Shown here one piece after another: positions 1-10,100 of a DNA stretch of 64,000 bases. How positions within the stretch are numbered: position 1 is the first letter of the stretch; each line of letters starts with the position of its first letter. Location of the stretch: assembly GCF_003286085.1 (NCBI RefSeq), contig NW_020825496.1:62001-126000 (forward strand), given 5' to 3'. The notes beneath the pieces are model-generated. The model was not told where the DNA came from and did no database searches. It saw only the letters and a list, made by a program, of their open reading frames with translations. The position numbers and the translations under genes were made by a program. Source of the DNA: Drosophila persimilis. Lineage: Eukaryota > Arthropoda > Insecta > Diptera > Drosophilidae.

Positions 1-210
1 TGTTATATTATGGAAATATTTAATTATTGAAAACCCATTCACTGTAGCAACTTTCTTATAAATTGGTAATTCTTTTTTATTGTCGTAAATTCCTTTTTTT
101 ATATAACAGGAAGTTGCTCCCGTATCTATCAAAACTTTTAATTCTCTGTTTATTTTTTTGTCTACTCTTTTTAGGTAGGGCAGACCTACTTCGGGGGCTG
201 ATCTAAAAAA
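1..210 (-). pseudogene. G1 pol, start of protease (cut by window edge)
   Basis: The frame entered by a -1 slip at 204-210 reads into a retroviral-type aspartic protease with the motif DTGATS at about 100-118, as in G2. Only about 70 codons are in the window, so intactness of pol cannot be judged. It lies directly downstream of gag and overlaps its end. Confidence 0.75.
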
Positions 211-659
211 TGATCCTCCTCAATGTTATTTATCCTCATTGCTTTATTAGCCGGTTGTTCCGACATTTCGTTTAACTTTCGTTTCTGCGCTGGATTGTCG
301 TTAGACTGATTATTCGGGACTACGTTTGCCCTAAAATGCTGGGCTTGGCTATAATTGTTATTATTTCTCCTAAAATAACCGTTAGTATTCTCCCGATAAT
401 TTCTATTGTTATTATTTCCCCTGAATTGATTGCTGTTCTGTCGGTTCCGGATTTGTATCGATTCGTCTATTGTTTCTGCCTGATAATCTGATACCTGATC
501 GGATTTAGTTTCTATTTGTTGTTTTAAATTTACAATTTGCTCTTGTACTTGTGAAATTTGAAGTGCTATCAATTGTTTGACCAGATCTGCTGTGAGATCG
601 GTCCTTGCTTGAGAGTTAATCATTTTTAGTTTTTCAAAATCTAAAGTTAGCTGATCCAC
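186..659 (-). pseudogene. G1 gag, internally deleted
   Basis: This 157-codon frame starts and ends like the 417-codon G2 gag but lacks about 260 central residues, the bulk of the capsid-like part. The first 68 residues (helical, Q-rich) are joined in frame to the basic Asn/Arg-rich C-terminal region. The break is at about 463-472, where the sequence tcgtcta is present at both ends of the G2 segment that is missing. The deletion keeps the frame, so a short protein could be made, but a capsid could not form by itself. No CCHC zinc knuckle is present in this family's gag; an RN-rich tail takes its place. Confidence 0.85.
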
Positions 660-1246
660 TTTTAATTTTTCTTATATGTTAGTTTTTATAATCTTATATA
701 ACCTAATTGAACTTATATATTTATTAATGCAACTCTTGCTCACGAAATATCCGGTAGGGGTCGTCCTTCTTAGTTTGGCAGATCTTCGAACGGTTCTTCC
801 TTCTTGATTTGTCTGACAGGTCTTCGAACGGGTCTTCCTTCTTAAATTTCTTTGACTAAATTTGTTTGACTGGGTCTTCTGGGGGTCTTCCTTCTTTGGC
901 TTCGCTGATCGTTTCACTTTCTTTGTATTTTGGTTTTGTCGGTTTTGTTGGTTTTGTTTTTTAAAAACTTTGGGTTTCTTTGGTTTTTTTTGTATTTACG
1001 AATTGCCTTGATTAGCTTTTTGTTTTATTTGTATTTTGCGTTGTATTTGTATTTGTATTGTATATTGTATTTATTTTTGCACACCCTAAGCTCCGGTTTG
1101 TTTCCTTTTTATCTCACTTTCTTTATCTTATATCACACAGTCACTCCGCGTTTTTAAATTTGAAGGATTTATTCCATTAATTAATTGTCCTTCGGGTTTC
1201 GGCACGACGCAACACTTTTATCATTCGGTGTTTTTTATACAACGTC
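660..1246 (-). other. G1 untranslated leader with short repeats
   Basis: This is the stretch between primer site and gag ATG. Reading minus, it carries spaced copies of AAGAAGGAAGACC (plus-strand ggtcttccttctt at about 795-810, 829-842 and 884-897, with a partial copy near 768) and a TGTATT-rich stretch near 1020-1070. No gene is seen; the plus-strand frame 930-1157 is low-complexity and is not coding. Compared with G2 the repeat numbers differ. Confidence 0.7.
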
Positions 1247-1264
1247 GCCCCACGTTGGGCGCCA
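1247..1264 (-). promoter_or_regulatory. G1 primer binding site, tRNA-Lys
   Basis: Read minus, TGGCGCCCAACGTGGGGC directly follows the LTR end and is complementary to the 3' end of insect tRNA-Lys, the primer used by the gypsy group. Its first base overlaps the LTR end. Confidence 0.85.
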
Positions 1265-1795
1265 ATTAAACAACTGCGGTAGCGGATTGTGTTTTTAAAA
1301 AGTTTTTATTTTACTTCGAACTTCACTGATATAGATTTAAGTAGAGGGTCACAAAGGAATTCCGGGCCAAGGGATTGCGCGATCTTAATATTTAGCTAGA
1401 CTTTGCGGTGTCGCTGCTGGATCAAGACTGATTTGAACTTTCTGACCTTTGCATCGTTGATCCCTTTCGGGAATCGTTTTTCTATAAACATTTCAATTGA
1501 TTTCGCCATCCCGAGTATTAGATTTCGTCATCCAAAGAGAGAACTGTAAAAGGCCTAAAGTGCAGGATCTGCAGAAAGCCGGGAGTGAGATTGTTTATGA
1601 GAAGCCGGGTGTGGGCAAACATTGGTTTTCCATTTAGGCGAGTGTCAAAGAATGGGATTGCGGCGGGGGCGCTTGAGATTGTACATCTTAGAAATCAATT
1701 AGGCGGAGGCCCAAGATTGAAATTGTTTTCGTTTTGGAAAACCAAAGATTGTTTACAACTCGTATAAGAGCTCAATGGAATTGGGTACGTTAACT
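1264..1795 (-). repeat. G1 5' LTR
   Basis: A 532-bp LTR, AGTTAACG at its 5' end (1795) and TTTAATT at its 3' end. It differs from the G2 LTRs at scattered positions (for example tgcggt for agcggt near 1275 and an extra base near 1370), so G1 is an older or different lineage from G2. Confidence 0.9.
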
Positions 1796-1799
1796 TGTA

Positions 1800-2094
1800 T
1801 GTACTGCTCACGGACAAGGCGACGCTGCGACGCGACAATGAATTTCACAATTTTTCAACCGAATTAAACGACTGATCTTTTATTAAAATCCGTGTCTACT
1901 GTTATGCTCACAGAATTTTGATTGTTCAACTTAATGTTTATAGCCACCAACAACAACTTTACAACTTCATGTAGCTACAAACAACAACTTTAACAACTTT
2001 TCAACAATCCTCTTCTTGCATCAGCTTCTGCTTTCTTCTGTTTTTCTTTTTCACACACTCTGAGCTCTTTATTGGACGCGGACGAGCCCCCAAA
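1800..2094 (-). other. Leader of LTR element P with tRNA-Pro-like primer site
   Basis: Just inside the LTR at 2095-2327, the minus strand reads TTTGGGGGCTCGTCCGCG (2077-2094). Fourteen bases match the classic tRNA-Pro primer site TGGGGGCTCGTCCG. The rest is AC-rich with CAACAACAAC runs, typical of an untranslated leader. No coding frame is visible before it is cut by the end of G1. Confidence 0.55.
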
Positions 2095-2327
2095 TGTAAG
2101 ATTAATATTAAAGTATCGTTTATTAATAATGTTTTGATCGAAAAAGAGTACAAAGTGTTTGATTTAAGATGTGCAATTAATGATTCTGTTCTTCCGATTT
2201 ATTGTTCAATTTTCTGCTTCTACTTCCAACAACCGACTCCCATATCGATAACCCCTTATCGGTTAGGTCTTTTAAACATCGGTTAAGTCTGGTTATATCG
2301 GTTAGGTCTTATCGATGGTATCTTACA
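2095..2327 (-). repeat. P element 5' LTR (233 bp)
   Basis: The sequence runs TGTAAGAT ... ATCTTACA with matching inverted ends, and a tRNA-Pro-like primer site abuts its left end, so this is a 5' LTR of a minus-strand LTR retrotransposon whose body is lost. The U3 side holds three copies of ATCGGTTARGTCT (about 2256-2312). The family could be BEL/Pao or gypsy; there is no coding sequence to decide. Confidence 0.6.
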
Positions 2328-2383
2328 TTCAAATGTTAATTTTGATGGAATAGTGTTAACTGCTTGATACACTGTCCTTTACA
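2328..2383. other. Short unassigned target sequence
   Basis: Fifty-six AT-rich bases between the P LTR and the LINE A 3' end. No match to any other part of the window; possibly old host or element DNA. Confidence 0.3.
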
Positions 2384-2680
2384 TATATAGGTATGAACCT
2401 CTATCATCAGCTCACTGGATGGAATTGAGTCTGTAGAAGTTGGCTTGAGCAGGTGTCAAAATAAAGGACCCGGTGACTTCATCAGCCTGCTGCAGTCTCA
2501 GAGGAAGTATAAAGCCGCACCGTAAGTGAGTAAGTATTCGATTGTTGCAAATTGCTTCGCCTATATGCTTCCAGAGGGCGTGTCTTTCGGTGTGCGCCTT
2601 TCCACCATTGGCACACTGAACGGCGGTGAAATTTCAGAAGGTGACCTGGGAGCGGTCTGAGTAAATGCCACGTGACGTCA

Positions 2681-4056
2681 TCAGGCTGCTGCAACTGCCA
2701 TGGATCCAGCATTAGGCCAATGAGAAGAAGATTCACCAGTGGTTGTTGTAACTGTTGGACAGGCCTTCGTTGGATGCTGGATATACTGCGGTGCGGATTT
2801 GGCGAGCCAGTCAAAAGGCGATTCCAGGGGCGGAAATGTGCATCGGCAATGGACGAGGCACCTTCTGGTGAAGAAGGGAGCAGCCGGCTCGCTGCGCCCA
2901 GCCAGAGGATTCGCAACAGGATAGCTGGCCACCGGATGATCTACTCGCCTCCGCTTTCGCCGTGGATTCACCAGGAGGCCGTCAGTATCTGTGCTGTTTG
3001 CCTGTAGATAGAAGTAAGCAGAGGCCGCTCGCTGCAGGCGGCCATAGGAATTACAGCAGGATGGCAGGCCAACGGATGGACTGCTGGGCGTCAGATTTGC
3101 CTTGGATGCACCAAGAGGCCGTCAGTAGCTGTGATATTTGCCTGTAAATAAAGGTAAGCAGAATTATTGCCATCCAGATTGGCATTTATGATATTTTGTC
3201 TTCTTTTAGGTATTGGAGTGGCCATAGCTTTTGGTTGTGCAGCTTCTACACACACAGATGAGGCTTCCTGGTGCGGATTTGTGCGGGCTCGGCTTTCTTC
3301 GGCGGCAAATGCTGCGTCCATCTCGTCGTCGAGCTCCTTCTCAAGTTGCTGCTGCAGGGACTTCATCTGCTCTTCGAGAAGCTGCTCTGGAGTAGGCGGA
3401 GGGAATTCGTGTGGTTCAAGCGGAGTCATTATGAGCCTTTGTATGTATTCGGGCTCAAAACGAATCTTCTGCGCCATTTCTAATCGATTCATTTCTCCTC
3501 TCCTGAGACATTGCGCCATTCGATTAACCCAGATTATTGAGGGTCTCTCCTGCGAAATACCAAGGGCTATGCGACGCTCTTGTTCAAGGCGTTTCCGTTC
3601 GACTTGGGACTCCCGGAGTTGGCGCTGTTGTTCAATTTCAAGCTGCTCGTGTCTGATTAAAGTTGGCAGCAGTAGTTGTTGTTGTGCTGCCTGCTGCAGG
3701 AGTTGTTGTTGGAGAGGCCGAAAGTGAGTTTCCAGCTGCTTTGTGTATCTTGGCCGGTCAAGCGTTTGAGGAATGAAGGGCTGCATGATGAGTCTTTTTG
3801 CTTCCAGATTTGGATGGCGAAATAGTGAAGCTGCTAGCCTGCCGCTGGCTTTATCAAAGGTTTCTTCTGCAGAGTCAATGTTGTGTGCATCTCGGATAAC
3901 TTGATTTCTTGTGTACCTGCTAGCCTTCACGATTTTTCGTAGGAGTTGGTTCTGTGCGCATTCTACCCTGCAAAATTGTGATTCGCATACCAATGCTCCC
4001 CCTACAGGTAAGGCATATTGCCATATTGGGGCGATTAATTGTTTATAAATAACCAT
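2681..4056 (-). pseudogene. LINE A ORF2, C-terminal part: post-RT domain and Q/E-rich tail
   Basis: The first ~95 residues (4056 down to ~3770) are the conserved stretch after the reverse transcriptase (IWQYALPVGG, LLRKIVKASRYTRN, RHPN), typical of jockey-clade ORF2. A further ~225 residues follow: a glutamine-rich run, a charged region with many R, E and Q that looks like a coiled coil, a proline patch (EFPPPTPEQLL), an acidic patch and a motif IINANLDGNNSAY. The frame stops at 3091; beyond it the coding continues in another frame to 2681 (KRRRVDHP). LINE B keeps the same tail in one open frame. Function of the tail is unknown. Confidence 0.65.
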
Positions 4057-5477
4057 CTTTTAGATAGCCGGCTCTGATGACCAATGATCCAGTTCAGTCT
4101 CATGGCTGCTGCTCTCACTCGAATTGCTAACTGGGTGGTATGGGCATGTAGCACAAGTTTCCTGTCCATTATCAAGCCTAGATAGCGATGCCTTGGCTTA
4201 CTTTTGATTGCTTCGTTGTACATTTTTAGCGATAGCTCACTTATGCCATTTGCAATCGATCGCCTTGTGTAGAGGACATGGACCGTTTTACTGGTATTAA
4301 GGCTGATGCACCATTTGGAAGCCTAGGCAGTGAAGTGTTCAAGATAACACTGATTTGTTCTAACCGCTGTACTGGCTTCTTTTTTAGCACATAGGATGAT
4401 TGTGTCATTTGCGTAAGTAGAAAGCATCATGTTGTTGTATATATTCGACTCAATTCTTTCATTTTGTTCTGACAGGTGCGGTAGCGGCATATCCGACGTG
4501 AAGACTGTGTAGAGTACAGGGCCGAGGACGCTACCCTGGGGCACTCCTGCACAAATCCTTCCAGGTCTCGAGCGTATTCCATTGTTTCCGTTTACAAAAA
4601 ATGTTCTATCTGCTAAGTAACTTTTTAAAACGTTGTAATATGTAAACGGGAGTAGCTTCGCTAGCTTAAGTAGGAGACCATTATGCCAAACTCGGTCAAA
4701 GGCTTCGCTCACGTCAATAAATACGGCAGAACAAAATAACTGTTTCTCATATGCATCATGAATATACTGTGTAACGCGTGCCAGTTGTCGGTCCGTGCTA
4801 TGCTCTCTCCTGAATCCAAACTGATGAGAGGGAATGGCCTTCTTAAAGTCTTCGCATTCAAACATTCTTTTCATGAGCAAGGTTTCAAAGATTTTAGAGA
4901 AGACAGCCAAAAGGCTAATCGGTCGATAAGAGCCAACTTTATTTGCATTTTTGCTTGGTTTTTTATTCATTGTAATAGCAGCACATTTCCATTGTTTGGG
5001 GAAATGGCCATGTCTCAAGATGCAATTGTAAATATTTGCCAAATGAATAATTACCTTTTGAGGTAACGCTTTAATGACTCTGTTGTTTATTTGGTCCATG
5101 CCAGGAGCCTTTTTGTTTTGTAGAGATTTGATTTCCATCATAACTTCATTGGGGGAAATAGGCCTGAACGGGAGTCTATTTACATCGTATTCCCGCCCAA
5201 ATTGTTGCCTCTGAAGCCAGGCAGGTTTAGTTGTTAAGCGTTTGAGCTGCGCTATTTCTTTACACTCCATAACTACCCTATTTCTAAATTCGTCGGAGTT
5301 TATGAGTTTTGGTGTGAATCTTTCTTCTAAATGCGACACAAAAGCTTCAGCTTTCTCGTAGCTACTCTTTGTCCACCTATAGCCTTCTCTACTACCACTA
5401 CTGCTGGGCATTTTCAATGGCCAGTTTGGTTCTGGCTGCCTCTTTAAAGTGTTTGTTAAGCGCCATAGTTTTTGCAT
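4035..5477 (-). pseudogene. LINE A ORF2, reverse transcriptase
   Basis: This is a non-LTR reverse transcriptase of the jockey clade: YRPISLLAVFSKIFE, FGFRREHST, AVFIDVSEAFDRVW and AGVPQGSVLGPVLY are all readable. The catalytic YxDD box is changed to YAND (STYANDTIIL), losing the first catalytic Asp. A TAG stop at 4323-4325 interrupts the frame, which then continues to about 4056, where a small indel shifts it (LINE B has the longer form here). Upstream, a 13-bp tandem duplication at 5594-5619 separates it from the endonuclease frame. Confidence 0.85.
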
Positions 5478-5638
5478 TCTGTAACGATCTTGAGCGTCTA
5501 CTTTTTTAAATAGGTTATTGATCTGGTTATTTTTAGCCTTACGAAGGGCCTTTTTTAGCCGATGATTTGCTGCGTTGTATAACCTTCGCGTCTCTTTTAT
5601 GCTGCCCTTTTATGCTGCCATTTGAGCCTTAATAGTTT

Positions 5639-6462
5639 CTATATTTTCCTATCTAGTGTCAGTTGCCCTGTGCGTTGGTGAGAACGCAGATTTATTAGCG
5701 AAGTTGCAGCCGCCTCTGCATTGTAGATGTTTTGATTTGCAATATCGATCGCAGCCTCAATGTCTTCTCCTGAGTTTATTTCCATGTTGAGATTGATATG
5801 CTGCGATAGGAAATCTTGGAATTTTTTGTTATTTGCTTTGCTTGGTAGTAGTCGGCGATTTGTTACCGGGACTGTCGTTGAGCCACTGATGCCCAGGTTA
5901 ATGAAGATAGGAAGATGGTCAGATTGCAGATCAACTGCTGAATATGTGTGAATTCTGTCATAGTTTATGCCAGCATATACTGCCAAATCAATAGCGGAGG
6001 GCATTTTTCTTTGATCAAATGGGTAGTGTGTGGCTCCCCTAGTGGCCAACACATTTAAGCAGGTGTTTGCATGGATCGTGTTCATTAAAACTCTGCCTCT
6101 TTTACAGGATCGCACATTGCCCCACCATGGGTGCTTAGCGTTCCAGTCCCCGCAAACTATAAATTTGGAGCCATAACAGAGTTCGCTCATGTACTTGAAT
6201 AACTTTTTGAAGTGCTGCTCCGTCCAGGTGATAGTTGGCGGGCAATATATTGGCGCTAGAGCAATGACCTCATTATTGTTAGTGGTTAATGCGATGGGAG
6301 CACACTGCAAGAAATTTTCTGTAATTGGTTCAAGTGCAATGTGCTTGAGACCAATTTTGACATAAATGGCTACTCCACCTTTCCTTCTGGATGAAGGGTG
6401 TGAGGCAGTATACAATATGTAGTCATTTATGGTTAGATTGTCTGTTATTGTGGTAGTAGGGT
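5639..6462 (-). pseudogene. LINE A ORF2, endonuclease, main part
   Basis: An apurinic-like endonuclease/phosphatase domain: RRKGGVAIYVK, FIVCGDWNAKHPWWG (catalytic D and N), SAIDLAVYAG and the final SDHLPI (catalytic D and H) are present. The frame runs into the right-hand target duplication of BEL1 at 6458-6462 and its N-terminal part resumes at 12926. A TAG stop lies at 5639-5641. The domain nicks target DNA for target-primed reverse transcription. Confidence 0.85.
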
Positions 6463-6938
6463 TGTTCGGGCGAAGCCCGAGTGTAAATTTTATACCATTG
6501 TTTTATTGCCTATCAATTCACTTTCTTTTCTATTTTGGTCATTATACTAAACTAACGTAACGTAAGCGTAGCTTTATCTATGCTCGCTCAGCAACATGCT
6601 CTCATTTAATCATCTATTCTTATCTATGCTCGCTCTTGTTATCTTTTCTTTCCTATGCCGTCGCTAAGCCGTCAGCAGCTGCGCCTGCTCTAGCAGTTAC
6701 CGCTTGATATAGTTGGAGAACAGACCCTTTTTGTCCCCAATCTATTACTTTGGCTCGAGATCGGCTCGCTTGCCTCATCCAAGTGTGTCACTCTAATACT
6801 ATTGTAAAAGGCTCTGGCATCTTCGGCCACCCTCAACACACAAAATACCTATAATAAAATTTATAACGTTTTCGGAAATTAATAATTTGTGAAATTATTG
6901 AACAATCATAGTCAGCGAAAAAGCTCGTTGTCTCAACA
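6463..6938 (+). repeat. BEL1 5' LTR (476 bp)
   Basis: TGTTCGGGCG ... CTCAACA. It is nearly identical to the 3' LTR; the one clear difference is a length change near 6700, where the 3' LTR has 13 more bases of a gatatagttgg repeat. Promoter and polyadenylation signals should lie here; aataaaatttataa is seen near 6852-6866. Confidence 0.95.
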
Positions 6939-6939
6939 T

Positions 6940-6957
6940 TTGGTGACCCCGACGTGA
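6940..6957 (+). promoter_or_regulatory. BEL1 primer binding site, tRNA-Trp
   Basis: TGGTGACCCCGACGTGAT starts two bases after the LTR and is the exact complement of the 3' end of animal tRNA-Trp, including CCA, the primer also used by avian retroviruses. Confidence 0.85.
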
Positions 6958-7195
6958 TCGTCAGTAACAATTTGGAAATAAACAATTATAAACAGTGAAA
7001 ATTATCCGCTAAACATAACTGTTCGAACGCGAAGCGGTTAGTTCCCATTTCGTCGCGCGCTTGCTTACAAGCACTAATACAGCTACGTGCATTAGCGGCT
7101 TCGGGTTCGCTGCACTTGCGCTTGCATACCAAAAAAAATCAAACGGTTGGTTCTTCGATTCTTCTTTGTGCTTTGCTCGCTGCTGCCTGTCGAAA

Positions 7196-10100
7196 ATGGA
7201 TGAGTCTAATGACGTGCCGGAAAACAGGGTGTCTTTTTACAAACTAAAGGCACTCTCAATATACAACAAAGCCGTTTCACTTCGAGAGACGATATTGAAT
7301 GATGAAAACAACCCAATCAGTGAAGATGCGCTAAGTGTTCATTTAAAATTCTTGGAAAAAATATCCGACTCATTTAATGTTACTCATTCTAATTTAGAAG
7401 AGCTTGATGTAAGCGAAATTGGCAGCGACTTAAGCAACAATTTTGAGGATTTGGCGATGGAAATCGAAGTTCGTATTCGCTCAGCACTCCGCAGGACTAC
7501 CCAGAACATGCCGCATCACTCAACGATACGACCCGAGCTCAACGTTACTGCCTCCGGAAATGTACGGTCACGATATCATATTCCTGACATTAAACTTCCC
7601 ACTTTCCGTGGAGGTTATACTGAGTGGGCAGACTTTTACTCGATGTTTAGCACAGTAATAGATCAGGAGCCCTTTCTATCAAAGATTGAGAAGTTCCAGC
7701 ACCTGCGCTCATGTTTGGATGGACCTGCCCTGGAGGCTGTTCGCTCTTTGGAAGTATCGGAGAGCAATTATGATATTGCATTGGACATTTTAAACAATCG
7801 TTTCAATAATAAACGTTTAATCTTTCAGGCACACGTCGCTGAGATTCTGAGGCATGAGAAGGTTGAAGATGGGTCAACTACAAAGCTACGTACTTTATCG
7901 GACAAGCTTCATTCTCACATGAGAGCGCTTAGATCGATGGGTACCATGGAGGAAATAGCTGGATGCATTATCGTTCACTCCACATACAAGTATCTCGACT
8001 CTGATACCAGGACCAAATGGGAGGAGCTGTCGCCCCCTAACGTCATACCAACATGGGACCATTTTTCGGCTTTTTTGGAGAGGAGATGTCAAGCCATGGA
8101 GACCATGGATCAAGCTATGTTGATTCAAATCCATAGCAGTCAGGTTGGAAAACATAAACGAATCACTCATTCAAAACACAGTCTTGTTGCTACAAATACA
8201 ATCGTATTGGAATGCGTGTTCTGTGATAATAAAGGGCATAACATTTACAGCTGCACTCGCTTTGGAAACCTTTCGCCATCTTTGCGTCTTAGAGAGGCAA
8301 GGAAGCTTAGAGTTTGCTTCAACTGTTTGAAGAAGGGACATCGGAATAACTCCTGCAGTTCAGGCTCTTGTCGCACATGCGGTGAAAAGCATCATACCCT
8401 TTTACATATCAACAATCCGCTGCCTACGTCAGTTAACACGGAACCTGCAAACGCTACTACGTCTCCTATTCAGACAGACTTATGCCCAGGCCCCAATCTT
8501 TCAAGTTCTCTTGTTGCCGCTTCATCACCATGCTCGCCTCCTGCTCAGAATCTTAGCTCAGACGTAGTGCTTCTAGCCACGACAGTCATTATGATAAAGA
8601 GTCGAGTTGGTGATCTTCTTCCTTGCCGGGCTCTTCTGGATTCAGGCTCTCAGATTAATTTAATAACCTCTCGCTTTGCTCAGAGGCTTCAGCTGAAACG
8701 AGCCAAAGGGTCGGTATCAGTATCGGGTATCGGCGCTGATTCTGCATTTCACACGGAAGGTTCAGTTAATTTGGTCATTCAATCCAGGACTTCCGATTAC
8801 TTCACGAGTCTCACAGCTCTCGTTGCTCCACGTATTACAGGAAACCAGCCTGCTTCTTCATTTGATGTATCCAAATGGGAAATGCCATCCAATATCAGCC
8901 TTGCTGACCCACACTTTAACAAATCTCAGCGCATCGATGTACTTATTGGAGCCAGCTTATTTTACGACATTTTATGCGTTGGACAGATCAAATTGGAGAG
9001 GGGACTTCCTATAATACAAAAAACCCGTCTCGGCTGGGTTGTCACAGGTGGAGGTCAGTACTCCCGCAGCTCAGTGCTCCTAGCTGCCTCTAGTTCGACG
9101 GAATTGAGTCAAGCGCCTACCGTTGGTTTGGATGAGCTAGTGCGAAGGTTCTGGGAAGTGGAAAACTGCCACGGTCCCGCTACAGAAGCAACAAAGGAGG
9201 AAATTGCTTGCGAGGAACATTTCAAAAAACATTGCGGTCGGCTTCCAAGTGGCGAATATTGCGTTCAATTGCCTTTAAAGCTGAGTGACAGTCTTCTTGG
9301 AGATTCTTATCAACAAGCCTATCGCAGATTTCTCAATCTAGAGCGCAAGTTGGTTCGCAAACCGCTTCTCAAGGCCCAATACGCCGCATTTATAAAGGAA
9401 TACGTCGATTTGAATCACATGTCCCCTGTCAAAAGTGACGCACTTAAACAATGCAAATTTTTTCTTCCTCATCACTGCGTCTTAAGAGAAGACAAAACCA
9501 CCACAAAACTCCGAGTAGTCTTCGACGGATCCGCTTGTACATCTACAGGATATTCCCTCAACGATATATTGATGTCAGGCCCAACAATTCAGCCAAAGTT
9601 AGTTACGACTCTTCTTCGATTTCGTACCTTTCGTATAGCATTGACTGGTGACATTTGTAAAATGTATAGATGCGTCCGTGTCTCGCCCCAAGATAGTTTT
9701 CTGCAGTGCATACTGTGGCGTGACTCACCCCTCGAGGAGCTAAGGACATTCAAGCTGGATACCGTGACCTATGGAACGAAACCAGCAGCATTTCTGGCCG
9801 TCCGTTCTATGCACCAACTAGCGGCAGACGAGAGTTCGTCATATCCAATTGGCTCTGAAGTTGTGCTGCGGGACTTTTACGTGGATGATTTGCTAACGGG
9901 GGGAGATACTACAAATGAGGTGCTGGAAATAATTCGCCAGGTGTCAGGACTATTAGCCAAAGGAAATTTCAAGATCAGAAAATGGTGTTCCAACGATACA
10001 TATGTACTCGATCAAACACCCCATGAAGATAGGGAAACATTTGTTAAATTTACTGATGGCAGCGATGTAACCAAGACGCTAGGTTTAGCATGGAATCCCA

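Larger units (their letters stand above)
1..1795 (-). mobile_element. G1: gypsy-type (errantivirus-like) LTR element, right part only
   Basis: This is the 5' portion of a minus-strand element of the same family as G2 (16853-24654). It holds the start of pol, gag, leader, primer site and 5' LTR; the rest lies beyond the left edge. Bases 1-465 and 470-1795 align nearly base for base with the matching parts of G2, apart from a large gag deletion. The base run after the LTR (tgta, 1796-1799) is the likely target duplication, but its partner is outside the window. Family assignment rests on the tRNA-Lys primer site, AGTTAAC LTR start and the G2 coding regions. Confidence 0.9.

Noticed and set aside
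930..1157. Plus-strand frame rich in Leu/Tyr/Phe in the G leader (also 23769-24017)
   Set aside because: It comes from T-rich and tgtatt repeats; low complexity, antisense to the element.
1247..1264. Possible tRNA gene fragments at primer sites
   Set aside because: Only the 3'-end complement of 18 bases is present next to an LTR, so these are primer binding sites.
1585..1767. Recurrent 60-codon plus-strand frame in the G LTRs (also 17173 and 24444)
   Set aside because: It lies wholly in the LTR, opposite to element transcription, starts without ATG in part and has no domain.
2672..3007. Plus-strand frames over the LINE tail
   Set aside because: They are shadows of the minus-strand ORF2 tail, repeated in LINE B; no independent support.
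7061..7195. Longer BEL1 reading frame starting at 7061
   Set aside because: The codon is TTG, not ATG; the first ATG in frame with good context is at 7196.
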